Positions 8,759-17,550 of a stretch of 64,000 nt of DNA are shown in pieces. The notes under the pieces were generated by a model, which had not been told where the DNA came from, did no database searches, and saw only the letters and a list, made by a program, of their open reading frames with translations. The DNA is from Lachnospiraceae bacterium. GTDB taxonomy: Bacteria; Bacillota; Clostridia; Lachnospirales; Lachnospiraceae. The first letter of the stretch is position 1; every line of letters begins with the position of its first letter. A program made the translations under genes and the position numbers. Location of the stretch: the NCBI GenBank assembly GCA_022792835.1, contig JAAWBT010000011.1, positions 20,068 through 84,067 of the forward strand, written 5' to 3'.

Positions 8759-10285
8759 TCAACAATAAACATTTTCCATCCGATAAGCCACCGCTTCCTG
8801 CAGATGTCTTGTCCCGATTCCTTCCTCTCCTTCCAGATCTGCAATGGTCCTGGCCACCCTTATGATCCTATGATATGCCCTGGCACTGATGTCCATAACT
8901 TCAAATGCCCTCCTGAGAAATGCTTCCTCTTCCTCTCCAAGAGGACAGTATTCCCCAATCTGCTTCCCTGGTATGGCAGAGTTAGAGCGGATACCAGTTC
9001 CCCAAAACCGTTTTTTCTGAAAACTTCTTGCCCGTTCCACTCGCTCTCTGACCATCTCAGAGGTTTCTTCTGTTTCCTTCTCCTGCAGCATTTCCACTTT
9101 AACAGGTTCCACCAGTACCCGTATATCCATCCGGTCCAGCAAAGGTCTGGAAAGCTTTTCCTGATACCGTCTGATCTGCCATTCACTACACCTGCATTTG
9201 TTCCGGTCCGGATAATAGCCGCAGGGGCAGGGATTCATGGCGGCTGCCAGCATAAACTGTGCCGGAAATTCATAAGCTCCGTACAGACGAGAATGCACCA
9301 CCCTCCCCTCCTCCAAAGGCTGCCTCAGCGCCTCCAGTGTATGAAGAGACATTTCCGGCAGCTCATCCAGAAACAAGACTCCATGAGCCGCCAAAGATAC
9401 CTCTCCTGGCTTGGGCTGTTTCCCGCCTCCGATCAGCGCCGCTGCGCTGATCGTATGATGAGGCGCCCGAAAAGGCCTGGTTCCAATCAACGACTGTCCT
9501 TCCGGCAGCTTCCCGCATATGCTGTAAACCCGGCTGATCTCCCGGCTTTCTTCCAGAGTCAGTCTCGGCAAAATTCCGGGAATGCTGCCTGCCAGCATGG
9601 TCTTTCCTACTCCTGGCGGTCCGGTAAGCAGAATATTATGCATCCCGGCAGCCGCCACCTCCACAGCCCGTTTGGCGCTTCTCTGCCCTTTGATATCCTG
9701 CAGGTCCAGGGCCGCGCGCTCCTGCCCAAGAAGCTCTTTTACATCCACTGTCACCGATTCCATTCGATTCGGTTCCTGCAAATACTCTATGACCTGTTCC
9801 AGAGAATCCACGCCGCATACCTGCACCTTTCCCCATGCCGCACCCTCTCCTGCATTTTGTCTCGGCACCATGATCCAGGAGAGTCTTGACTCCCCGGCAC
9901 AGTCAGCCAGAGCCATAACTCCCGGTACCGGCCGTATCTCACCCCCCAGTCCCAGTTCCCCCGCCAAAAGAACATCCTTTAGGTTTTCTGCCGGAATGAT
10001 TCCCATGGCTGCCAGCACTGCCGCTGCCACCGGAAGGTCAAAGGCTGTCCCGTATTTTTTTACATTTGCCGGAGCCAGATTGATGACAATTCTCCTGGGT
10101 GGAAGCCGGTAGCCTATATTTTTAAGGGCTGTCCTTACCCTGGAAGCCGCTTCTCTGATCTCGCCAGAAAGAGCTCCCACCATATCAAAACTTGGAAGGC
10201 CGTCTCCCATGTCTGCCTCTACTGTAACCAGCTGCCCCTCCAGCCCATGAAGGGCAGCACTGTAAACCCTGCTGTACAATCGCAA
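8759..10285 (-). CDS. comM: ComM/YifB-type Mg-chelatase-like AAA+ ATPase
   Basis: A 508-residue AAA+ helicase-like protein. It has an N-terminal Lon-protease-like substrate domain (about 1-180), Walker A GPPGVGKT at 222-229, Walker B LFLDELPE, a Cys-rich CPCGYYPD insert, and a C-terminal Mg-chelatase C domain. In Gram-negative bacteria ComM is a branch-migration helicase acting in natural transformation; the role in Clostridia is inferred. It is the first gene of the comM-dprA-topA block. The ATG start at 10285 matches the canonical N-terminus. Confidence 0.94.
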   Translation of the reverse strand: MRLYSRVYSAALHGLEGQLVTVEADMGDGLPSFDMVGALSGEIREAASRVRTALKNIGYRLPPRRIVINLAPANVKKYGTAFDLPVAAAVLAAMGIIPAENLKDVLLAGELGLGGEIRPVPGVMALADCAGESRLSWIMVPRQNAGEGAAWGKVQVCGVDSLEQVIEYLQEPNRMESVTVDVKELLGQERAALDLQDIKGQRSAKRAVEVAAAGMHNILLTGPPGVGKTMLAGSIPGILPRLTLEESREISRVYSICGKLPEGQSLIGTRPFRAPHHTISAAALIGGGKQPKPGEVSLAAHGVLFLDELPEMSLHTLEALRQPLEEGRVVHSRLYGAYEFPAQFMLAAAMNPCPCGYYPDRNKCRCSEWQIRRYQEKLSRPLLDRMDIRVLVEPVKVEMLQEKETEETSEMVRERVERARSFQKKRFWGTGIRSNSAIPGKQIGEYCPLGEEEEAFLRRAFEVMDISARAYHRIIRVARTIADLEGEEGIGTRHLQEAVAYRMENVYC

Positions 10286-10346
10286 GTCCCCTTTCTAAAT
10301 AGATAGATTTTTTTTTACTTTTCTTGGATTTTTAACAGATTTTTCT

Positions 10347-10375
10347 TTTATAGAATTGATATATGACTTTGTTTA
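10347..10375 (-). promoter_or_regulatory. Candidate promoter for comM-dprA-topA
   Basis: On the minus strand TAAACA (10375-10370) and TATAAA (10352-10347) are 17 bp apart, about 60 bp upstream of comM. The surrounding leader is very A/T rich. Confidence 0.5.
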
Positions 10376-10376
10376 G

Positions 10377-10414
10377 AAGGAGCCGGCGGAGGAGACAGAC
10401 GTCTCCCCCTCCTT
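10377..10414. terminator. Nested inverted repeat between hydrolase and comM
   Basis: GGAGAC/GTCTCC (10391-10406, loop AGAC) lies inside AAGGAG/CTCCTT (10377-10382 and 10409-10414). It follows the leftward hydrolase stop and may act as its terminator, but no clear T tract follows, so this is tentative. Confidence 0.35.
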
Positions 10415-10425
10415 GCTAAAAATAA

Positions 10426-11373
10426 CTACCGTTCTGTCACTCGGTTAAGCCATCCCGCAATGTCCTCAAACACCTTATGGCGGTCCAGCTCATTGAGAAT
10501 TTCATGCCGGTCTCCCGGATACAGTTTTATAGAGAGATCTTGAAATCCCAGACTCTCAAACTGTCTATGGCAGGCTCGCACGCCTTTCCCATAGTTCCCC
10601 ACAGGATCCTCCTCTCCCGCCACGAAAAGCAGCGGAAGGTCCCGGTTCATCGTACCAAAATTTTTCTTTGCCGCCAGGTCCGTCAAGATTGTGAAAAAAT
10701 CCCTGTAGGCCCCTGCCGTAAAGATAAACGTGCAGAAGGGATCCTGATTATAGCGATCCACTGACTCCTCATTGGTGCTAAGCCAGTCATTGTCCGTCCG
10801 AAGTTCCTTAATCCGTTTGTTGTTTCCACCAAGGGTCAAATTGTAGAGAAGCCTGCTCCTGTAATGATTTCCCCGCGCCCGGCAGATACACCCGGCCACA
10901 AATTTTCCAAAAGCCACCAACAAAAGCCCCATAAACCCGGTCCCCATAATAATTGCCCCGTCCACTTTCCGGCTATACCTGGTCAGATATTTCCTCGTAA
11001 AGAAAGACCCCATACTGTGACCCATGATCACAAGAGGTACATTCGGCCACCGCTCTCTCCCTGCGCAGGTGATACGGTACAGGTCCGCAATCACATGTTT
11101 ATCTCCGTCCTTCTCGGCAAAAAATCCGAGTTCCTCTTTTGTGGCTGCTGTCTTCCCGTGTCCCAGATGATCATGGCCAATCACTGCATAGCCCCGCCCG
11201 GTAAGAAAGCCGGCAAATTCATCGTATCGTTCCACATACTCCACCATGCCATGGACGATCTGAACCACCGCCTTTACCTTCCCATCTTTCGGCTGCCAGG
11301 TAACACAGTGAAGTTTCTGCCCCTTTTCATCCGATTCCAGGTAAAATTCTTCTTTTTTGATCTGTTCGCTCAT
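10426..11373 (-). CDS. Alpha/beta hydrolase, monoacylglycerol lipase/lysophospholipase-like
   Basis: A 315-residue serine hydrolase of the Hydrolase_4 group. The oxyanion-hole segment is VQIVHGMVEYVERY, the nucleophile elbow GHSMGS gives Ser120, the acid is in VAGEEDPVG, and the catalytic His is in YPGDRHE near the C-terminus. An insertion at about 135-235 forms the lid. No signal peptide is present, so it probably acts on intracellular or membrane lipids. It is monocistronic between comM and a divergent lipoprotein gene. The exact ester substrate is unknown. Confidence 0.88.
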   Translation of the reverse strand: MSEQIKKEEFYLESDEKGQKLHCVTWQPKDGKVKAVVQIVHGMVEYVERYDEFAGFLTGRGYAVIGHDHLGHGKTAATKEELGFFAEKDGDKHVIADLYRITCAGRERWPNVPLVIMGHSMGSFFTRKYLTRYSRKVDGAIIMGTGFMGLLLVAFGKFVAGCICRARGNHYRSRLLYNLTLGGNNKRIKELRTDNDWLSTNEESVDRYNQDPFCTFIFTAGAYRDFFTILTDLAAKKNFGTMNRDLPLLFVAGEEDPVGNYGKGVRACHRQFESLGFQDLSIKLYPGDRHEILNELDRHKVFEDIAGWLNRVTER

Positions 11374-11643
11374 GATTCCCTCTCCATTCCGGCGGCCTCC
11401 TCCTCTCTCCCCCCTGCCGCCTGTTCTCTTTCTTCAGAAATATGTCTGTCGTTTCTTCTATTTTAATATGGAAACTACACTCTGGCAAGCAGCCCTGATA
11501 TTTTCCTGCAACATTTTTTCCTTTTCCGTACACTATATATACGAAACTTGTATCATATGGGGCAAAACTCATTCTGGCCCCAGACTTATATAATTTTTCT
11601 GCCCATGGATGATACATGCGGCAGCAGATATGGAGGAAATCAT

Positions 11644-12627
11644 ATGAAAAAACGAAAAACTGTAACACTTACCGCTACACTCCTGACAACCCTTGCCCTT
11701 CTTGGCGGCTGCGGTGAAAAGCCTTCCGCAGAAGAAACCTCTAAGGCTCCCTCAACAGAGCAGACACAGGAACAGGCAGAAACATCTGCAGATACAACTG
11801 CTTCTGATGAGGCAATGGCCGGGAAACCGGCTCCGGCAGCCATGTCCCGAGGACCTTTATCAGAAACTGTAGACTACGGTATACCGGAAGAAGGCGTCAT
11901 GCGTTCTATGACCCTGTCCGACCCGTCCGGAAACCTCTACTATGTGGATGTCAACACAGGAACTTTTTTCACTGCTCCCATCCCTGAGGATCTGACAGAT
12001 GCCCAGGGAAATCCGCTTACGCCGGATGCCATAAAGGCCGGATGTGTGGTGGATATCTATGGAAACGGCATGATGTTAGAAAGTTATCCCGGCCAGTATC
12101 CCGGTACTACAAAAATGGTTCTGGTCAAAGAAGGGACTGCCCAGGACGCTGCCCCCTATCAATATCTGGTCGACGAAATATCCCTGCCGGCAGACCCTTC
12201 AGAGCCGCCTTCCATGAATGCGGAATACCGGACTGACCTGGTCGCCGCCACGGTAGTTTTAACCCGGGGCAACTATGAGTGGAACTACACGGATGAAAAT
12301 GGAGAGCCTCAAAACGTGATAGCCTGCGGTTCCCACATCCTGGCATGGCCTGAATTAAACGACATCCACATCGACGAATCCGTGCCAAACGGACTGGATC
12401 TCACTCTGCTTTCTTCCTATAAGCCCGAGACTGTCACTGTCACCAGATTCCCTCTGGATTCCTGGCACAAAGACTCTTCCACAGAACTAGAAGTTCTTCC
12501 CGGAGAGGCTGTAGAAGTCCGGAACACGGATATGGGCTATGCCATAACCGCAGAGGCCGGGTATGTCTATCTGGTGGAGGCCTCATGGGCAGAAGGAAAC
12601 GCCGAGTTCGGCTTTTATACGAAATAG
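11644..12627 (+). CDS. Putative lipoprotein of unknown function
   Basis: A 327-residue exported protein. The signal peptide has a KKRK start, a hydrophobic core and the lipobox LGGC with lipidated Cys23. A Ser/Thr/Glu-rich, low-complexity linker follows (about 28-60), then a compact domain rich in beta-type sequence. The ATG at 11644 follows GGAGG. I do not recognise the main domain. A perfect -10 TATAAT at 11589-11594 lies upstream but without a good -35. The gene stands alone, followed by two hairpins before the carbamate kinase gene. Confidence 0.8.
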   Translation: MKKRKTVTLTATLLTTLALLGGCGEKPSAEETSKAPSTEQTQEQAETSADTTASDEAMAGKPAPAAMSRGPLSETVDYGIPEEGVMRSMTLSDPSGNLYYVDVNTGTFFTAPIPEDLTDAQGNPLTPDAIKAGCVVDIYGNGMMLESYPGQYPGTTKMVLVKEGTAQDAAPYQYLVDEISLPADPSEPPSMNAEYRTDLVAATVVLTRGNYEWNYTDENGEPQNVIACGSHILAWPELNDIHIDESVPNGLDLTLLSSYKPETVTVTRFPLDSWHKDSSTELEVLPGEAVEVRNTDMGYAITAEAGYVYLVEASWAEGNAEFGFYTK

Positions 12628-12666
12628 AAATCAGACTAGGAAAGCCGGTTGATCCATGGTATACTG

Positions 12667-12714
12667 TAGTAAACGGCAAAAATATTTGCCGTTTACTATA
12701 ACCCCTCCGGGGTT
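12667..12714 (+). repeat. Two tandem hairpins between lipoprotein and carbamate kinase genes
   Basis: The first hairpin is a perfect 14-bp stem (12667-12680 with 12685-12698, loop AATA). The second is AACCCC-TCC-GGGGTT (12700-12714), followed seven bases later by TTTTT. They could terminate the lipoprotein transcript or form a leader structure for the kinase gene 45 bp further on. No known riboswitch fold is evident. Confidence 0.55.
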
Positions 12715-12758
12715 CGTACGGTTTTTAACGGAAAACATTATAGAAACGAGGAATTATC

Positions 12759-13694
12759 ATGGATAAAAAACGGATTGTGGCTGCCCTTGGCCGAAACGCT
12801 TTCGGCACTCTGTTTCCTGACCAGAAAAAAGCGGTGGCAAAGGCCGCCTGCGCCATCGCTGACCTGGTAGAAGAAAAATACCAGATTGCAATCACTTTCA
12901 GCAATGGTCCTCAGGTTGGTATGCTTCACACGGCCATGACAGAATTTGCCCGCCTCTCACCCGAGTATACGGTTGCTCCCATGTCTGTCTGCGGTGCCTT
13001 AAGCCAGGGATACATTGGCTATGACTTGCAGAATGCCATCCGGACAGAGCTTTTAAACAGGGGCATCTTCAAGCCGGTATCCACCATCATTACCCAGGTG
13101 CGCGTGGATCCCTTTGACGAGGCTTTCAGTGAGCCGACCAAAGTGATCGGCCGCTATATGAGTGAAGACGAAGCCCGCGGGGAGACTGCCAAGGGCAATT
13201 ACGTTGTAAAAGAAGAAAAAGGTTACAGAAGGATTGTGGCTGCCCCCAAGCCCATCGACATCTACGAGATCGATGCCATCCAGGCGCTGCTCGACGCAGA
13301 CCAGCTTGTCATCGCCGCAGGCGGCGGCGGAATTCCCGTACTCCAACAGGGTACCCGCCTGAAAGGCGCCAGTGCTGTGATCGAAAAAGATCTGACTGCG
13401 GCCCGCATGGCCGACATGGTAGACGCAGACATTCTTTTATTCCTCACAGGAACAGAGAAAGCAGCCATCCATTACCAGCAGCCAGGCGAGACCTTCTTAG
13501 ACAGGCTTTCTGCCCAAGAAGCCCGCACATATATGGAACAGAACCAGTTTGAAGCCGGCTCCATGCTTCCCAAAATCGAAGCTGCCGTAGAATTTGTCTC
13601 CTCAAAGCCAGGAAGAAAAGCAGTCATCACCCATCTCTCCAGAGCAAAAGAGGCCATGGCAGGAAAAACCGGGACGCTGATCACAGCGCAGTAG
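12759..13694 (+). CDS. Carbamate kinase-like protein (amino-acid kinase family)
   Basis: A 311-residue cytosolic amino-acid-kinase-fold protein. Carbamate kinases make ATP from carbamoyl phosphate and ADP. The frame covers the whole family length, with the conserved NGPQVG near 45-50, the GGGGIPV nucleotide-loop segment and a C-terminal TGTLIT. The N-terminal loop reads ALGRNAF rather than the usual ALGGNAL, so it is a divergent member. No arginine deiminase, ornithine or putrescine carbamoyltransferase gene is nearby, so its source of carbamoyl phosphate is unclear. GAGGAA precedes the start. Confidence 0.82.
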   Translation: MDKKRIVAALGRNAFGTLFPDQKKAVAKAACAIADLVEEKYQIAITFSNGPQVGMLHTAMTEFARLSPEYTVAPMSVCGALSQGYIGYDLQNAIRTELLNRGIFKPVSTIITQVRVDPFDEAFSEPTKVIGRYMSEDEARGETAKGNYVVKEEKGYRRIVAAPKPIDIYEIDAIQALLDADQLVIAAGGGGIPVLQQGTRLKGASAVIEKDLTAARMADMVDADILLFLTGTEKAAIHYQQPGETFLDRLSAQEARTYMEQNQFEAGSMLPKIEAAVEFVSSKPGRKAVITHLSRAKEAMAGKTGTLITAQ

Positions 13695-13870
13695 AACTGC
13701 TTCCTACATCCAAGCAAAACCTCTCCTAATCTGTCAATATCCATACTTTTGGGAAATCCATGGCCGATCCAGCCATGTGTTCTGAAGTGTGGCTTAAGTT
13801 TAGCAGACACTCCCTGTGTTGTCAATAAAATTTTTCTTAAATTTCTGTGTCTCTAACTGCAGATACCGTC

Positions 13871-15076
13871 CTACCGCTCTTCACAGACCTGAAAAATATA
13901 AAATTTCAGATAATAGGACTCCTCAGCGGCCCACAAAATCGGATGGTCCGGCGCCTGGGTCCGGTATTCCACCTGGCGGAGACGCTTATGGACATTCCGG
14001 GCTGCCTGGCCAATGGTCTTTGTAAAGAGTTCATAGTCCATAAAATGGGAACAGGAACAGGTGGCCAGATAACCGCCGTCTTTTACCAATTTCATAGCCC
14101 GCAGATTGATCTCCCGATAGCCTTTGACGGCATTCTTCACAGAATTCCTCGATTTTGTGAAGGCCGGTGGATCCAGGATCACCAGATCGAATTTTTTTCC
14201 CTCCTGCTCCAGTCTGGGAAGCAGCTCAAACACATCGGCACACTCAAATTCTACCCGGCCAGAAAGCCCATTGAGAGCCGCGTTCTCTCTCGCCAGTGCC
14301 ACGCCGCCCGCGGAAGCATCCACGCCCAGAACATGGGCCGCTCCGGCCAGACCTGCATTCAGTGCAAAAGAACCCGTATGGGTGAAGCAGTCCAGAACCT
14401 CCCTGCCAGGACAAAAGCGCTGTATGGCCCTTCTGTTGTATTTCTGATCCAGGAAGAATCCTGTTTTCTGGCCCTCCGCCACATCCACCAGATAGCGGAC
14501 GCCATTTTCTTTGATCTCCACTCTCGTCTCAAAAGGCTCGCCCAGAAATCCCTTTGTCCGCTCCATCCCCTCCTGCTCCCGCACCTTTGCGTCACTTCTC
14601 TCATAGGCGCCGCGGATCAAAATTCCGTCCTCTGCCATCAGCTCTTTCAAAGCCTCTACGATTAAGAACTTGAACCGGTCGATCCCCAGAGCCAAAGACT
14701 GGACCACCAGCACATCAGAAAGCTTATCCACCACAATCCCCGGCAGGAAATCTGCCTCCCCAAAGATTACCCGGCAGCTCCCTATGTCGTCCATAACCTG
14801 CTTTCTATATTCCCAGGCCTCTCTCACCCGCATACGGATAAACGCCTCATCCACCTCCTGGTCTTTGTTCCTCGTCATCATACGCACTAAAAGTTTCGAT
14901 TTCCGGTTGACAAATCCCCTGCCCAGAGGATAACCGTCAAAATCATGGACCAGCACGATATCTCCATCAGAGAAATTTCCGGCCACAGACTCCACTTCAT
15001 TGTCATAAACCCAGGGACCGCCGCATTTCAGTGTGCGTCCTCCACCCTTTTTCAAAGTCACAATCCCGTTTTCCAT
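13871..15076 (-). CDS. rlmI: RlmI/RlmK-type 23S rRNA methyltransferase
   Basis: A 401-residue class I SAM-dependent RNA methyltransferase. It has an N-terminal PUA-like domain (about 1-75) and a Rossmann methyltransferase domain. This contains LDCFTHTGSFAL (SAM motif), LDPPAFTKS (motif IV) and the catalytic TCSCSH, as in enzymes that make m5C in 23S rRNA (position 1962 in E. coli). The ATG at 15076 gives better spacing from GGGAGG than the one three codons earlier. The 176 bp between it and the carbamate kinase gene hold nothing I can identify. Confidence 0.9.
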   Translation of the reverse strand: MENGIVTLKKGGGRTLKCGGPWVYDNEVESVAGNFSDGDIVLVHDFDGYPLGRGFVNRKSKLLVRMMTRNKDQEVDEAFIRMRVREAWEYRKQVMDDIGSCRVIFGEADFLPGIVVDKLSDVLVVQSLALGIDRFKFLIVEALKELMAEDGILIRGAYERSDAKVREQEGMERTKGFLGEPFETRVEIKENGVRYLVDVAEGQKTGFFLDQKYNRRAIQRFCPGREVLDCFTHTGSFALNAGLAGAAHVLGVDASAGGVALARENAALNGLSGRVEFECADVFELLPRLEQEGKKFDLVILDPPAFTKSRNSVKNAVKGYREINLRAMKLVKDGGYLATCSCSHFMDYELFTKTIGQAARNVHKRLRQVEYRTQAPDHPILWAAEESYYLKFYIFQVCEER

Positions 15077-15115
15077 CTTTTCCATTCCTCCCTTTTCTCC
15101 GATCCCCGCCCAGCC

Positions 15116-16012
15116 TTATAGGCCCTTCCCGTCAAAGTCCGGAATAAAACTTTCCTCTGCTGTCTCCCCCTCCTGAATAAACCCATTTTCCACTCCCAGA
15201 GACAGGGCATAATCCACAAGCCGCTCATATTCCCGCTTCGTCACCCTTCTGGAAAGCTCCGGAAATTCCTTAAGGACCTGTGGAAGAGGCGTATACTGAT
15301 TCATCAGACTCAAATAAATCTGATTTCCATAAGATTCATACAGGTATTTTACCACAGCCTTTGCATTTTTCAAATGCCCAGGGAGCAAAAGATGACGAAC
15401 GATCACTCCTTTTGTCATCATTCCTTGTTCATCAAAAACCGTATCTCCTTTCATCTGACGGACCATCTCTTTCAGCGCCTCTTTCGCCACTTCCGGGTAA
15501 TCAGGAGCTTTAGAATACCGGGCCGCCGCTTCCTCATCCATATATTTAAAATCCGTCAGATAAATGTCCACGGTCCCCTCCAACATCTGAAGAGTCTCTC
15601 TTTTCTCATATCCGCCGCAGTTATAGACAATGGGAAGAACAAGTCCCTGTTTTCTGGCAGTTTTCACTGCCTGGATAATCTCCGTCGTATAATGAGTGGG
15701 CGTCACCAGGTTGATGTTGGCCGCCCCTGCTTCCTGCAGCTTAAAAAAAACTTCACCCAGTCGGCCCGTGGAGATCCTCTTTCCCGCCCAAGCCCGGGCC
15801 AAGTCATAATTCTGACAATATACACAGCCCAGAGAACAGCCAGAAAAAAATACCGTACCGGAACCAGCCTCCCCGGAGATGCAAGGTTCCTCCCACATGT
15901 GCAGCGCCGCCCTGGCAGCCATAACGCCTTCCCCGGAAACACCACATCTCCCCTTCTGCCCCCTCTTCCTGTCCGCGCCACATTCCCTCGGACAAAGTCT
16001 GCATCCTTCCAC
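15116..16012 (-). CDS. Radical SAM protein, PflX/pyruvate formate-lyase activase homologue
   Basis: A 298-residue radical SAM enzyme. The 4Fe-4S cluster motif CSLGCVYC gives C59, C63 and C66. An N-terminal cysteine set (C4, C7, C11, C23) suggests an extra metal site, as in the COG1313 family. The rest is a partial TIM barrel with the conserved LVTPTHYT segment. No pyruvate formate-lyase or glycyl-radical enzyme lies nearby, so the target is unknown. The start is GTG at 16012, chosen because AAGGAGG precedes it. It sits 39 bp upstream of the methyltransferase gene and is likely cotranscribed with it. Confidence 0.87.
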   Translation of the reverse strand: MEGCRLCPRECGADRKRGQKGRCGVSGEGVMAARAALHMWEEPCISGEAGSGTVFFSGCSLGCVYCQNYDLARAWAGKRISTGRLGEVFFKLQEAGAANINLVTPTHYTTEIIQAVKTARKQGLVLPIVYNCGGYEKRETLQMLEGTVDIYLTDFKYMDEEAAARYSKAPDYPEVAKEALKEMVRQMKGDTVFDEQGMMTKGVIVRHLLLPGHLKNAKAVVKYLYESYGNQIYLSLMNQYTPLPQVLKEFPELSRRVTKREYERLVDYALSLGVENGFIQEGETAEESFIPDFDGKGL

Positions 16013-16093
16013 CGCAAATCCTCCTTACATTCCCCTTGAATCTGCTCATTTTAGTCTCTCGTCAACCGATGGTATCAAAACCTTTTAACACAA

Positions 16094-16144
16094 GGAAGCT
16101 GTCCATGCCCATGCGGTACTCACCGCACATGCAAAGACAGCTCC
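16094..16144 (-). terminator. Imperfect terminator hairpin after the liv-cysteine desulfidase operon
   Basis: GGAGCTGTC and GACAGCTTCC (minus strand, 16144-16094) enclose an inner GCGGT/ACCGC hairpin, 73 bp past the desulfidase stop. It is followed by a weak TTGTGTT stretch. Confidence 0.5.
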
Positions 16145-16217
16145 CTTTCCCTTATTTTAATTACCTTCCCCTAAAGAGTTCATACAAGTGATTCCCCAAT
16201 CACTGTACTTCAAATTT

Positions 16218-17486
16218 TTATTTCCCCAGCATGATGTTCAGAATCTCCACGTCAGTCCCTTTCATTCCAACGCGGCCCATTCTTCCAATGTTTCGGATGG
16301 TCTGTTCCATATCCTCCACAACCATGCCTTCGCCGGGCTTAAAATTGTGGCCCCGCTTCGCCATCTCATAGCCCAAAAGGCCGGCTTCCACCGAGCTTGC
16401 GATCTTGGCTGCGCAGGAAGATTTCGCTCCGTCGCACACCATGCCGCCAACATTGCAGATGGCATTGATAATGGTATGTCCAATGACCTCCAGAGAGGCC
16501 CCGTCAATATAGGCGATCCCACATGCGGCAGAACAGCCTGCGCTGACTGCGCCGCAGTAAGCAGAAAGATTCCCGATATAGCGTTTCTGATGAAGAGACA
16601 GGAGATTTGCCAGAGCAAGTGCCCGAAGCAGCTTCTCCTCCGAACATTTTACCTCGTTCGCATACTCCAGAATAGGCATACTCACCGTGATTCCCTGATT
16701 GCCGCTGCCAGAATTGATGACCACAGGCAGCGCACAGCCGCTCATGCGGGCATCGGAGCCGGCCGCTGCCGCAGCCTTTGCCCTTATCTTCCAGTCAGCA
16801 TCTTTGTTGACCTCAAGAAGTGTCCGGCCAACCTGGGCGCCCCAGGGATTCTTAAGGCCTTCCTCGGAGATCGCCTTGTTGTACTTCAGCTGTCTCTCCA
16901 GCACACCCCTCACGTCCTCCAGATCCACAGTGTTTGCAAACTCGTAGATGTCCTTTAAATTTAACTGACTCTTGTCGCCCTGGGAACCTGCCTCAATGTC
17001 ATCCTGGGCAAAAAGGATTTCCCCGTTCTTTTCAATCCGGGAAATATGGTTGTGCTTTGTCTTGAGCTCAACCAGCGCCTTATCTTCCCCTGCAAATACC
17101 TCTGCGCGGATGTAAAGATTCTCCTCTCCCTCCACCAGATGGCATTCACACATGCCAGACTTCACTAACTCCCTGGTCTTTTCGATCTGTTCTTTGGTCA
17201 CACTGTTTACTACTTCCAGTTCCAGATCCTCTCTGCCGCCGACAGCGCCTAAAACCGCTGCCACGTCAATCCCAAGCTGACCGCCGGAATTTGGAACCAC
17301 CACACCTTTTACGTTTTTCACGATATTGCCGCTGCAATACACGTCCATACGTTCCGGCATTTTTCCTAATACCGCCCTTGCCTTGGCTGCTGCAAATGCC
17401 ACGGCAATGGGCTCCGTACAACCCATGGCCGGCAACAGCTCTGCTTCCAGAATCGTCAGATAGTTGTCGTAAATTTTCCTTTCCAT
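16218..17486 (-). CDS. L-cysteine desulfidase (UPF0597/YhaM/CdsB family)
   Basis: A 422-residue member of the serine-dehydratase-alpha-like family. Characterised members degrade L-cysteine to pyruvate, ammonia and sulfide with an Fe-S cluster. Conserved features are LPAMGCTEPIAVAFA near the N-terminus, CSGNIVKNVKGVVVPNSGG, and the C-terminal MVCDGAKSSCAAKIA with cluster-type cysteines. The ATG at 17486 has GAGG upstream; a longer in-frame start at 17561 would overlap livF. It is the last gene of the liv operon, 64 bp after livF, which suggests that imported amino acid feeds this enzyme. A related serine or other beta-elimination substrate is possible. Confidence 0.88.
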   Translation of the reverse strand: MERKIYDNYLTILEAELLPAMGCTEPIAVAFAAAKARAVLGKMPERMDVYCSGNIVKNVKGVVVPNSGGQLGIDVAAVLGAVGGREDLELEVVNSVTKEQIEKTRELVKSGMCECHLVEGEENLYIRAEVFAGEDKALVELKTKHNHISRIEKNGEILFAQDDIEAGSQGDKSQLNLKDIYEFANTVDLEDVRGVLERQLKYNKAISEEGLKNPWGAQVGRTLLEVNKDADWKIRAKAAAAAGSDARMSGCALPVVINSGSGNQGITVSMPILEYANEVKCSEEKLLRALALANLLSLHQKRYIGNLSAYCGAVSAGCSAACGIAYIDGASLEVIGHTIINAICNVGGMVCDGAKSSCAAKIASSVEAGLLGYEMAKRGHNFKPGEGMVVEDMEQTIRNIGRMGRVGMKGTDVEILNIMLGK

Positions 17487-17550
17487 CTTTAACCTCTTTG
17501 TCTGCTTTTGCTTTGCCTCTGTGCTACCTTTTATCTTTTCTGCACAAAAT

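Noticed and set aside
8078..9889. A 603-codon open frame on the plus strand
   Set aside because: It lies antisense to dprA and comM, has low-complexity Pro/Ser/Arg composition, no ribosome site and no family resemblance. It is a shadow of the GC-rich coding frames.
12661..12714. Guanidine-type riboswitch upstream of carbamate kinase
   Set aside because: The two hairpins lack the ACGR loops of the mini-ykkC class and no ykkC core is visible.
13472..13825. Minus-strand frame across the carbamate kinase 3' end
   Set aside because: Mostly antisense to the kinase gene. The part in the intergenic gap does not resemble a known domain and has no start signals.
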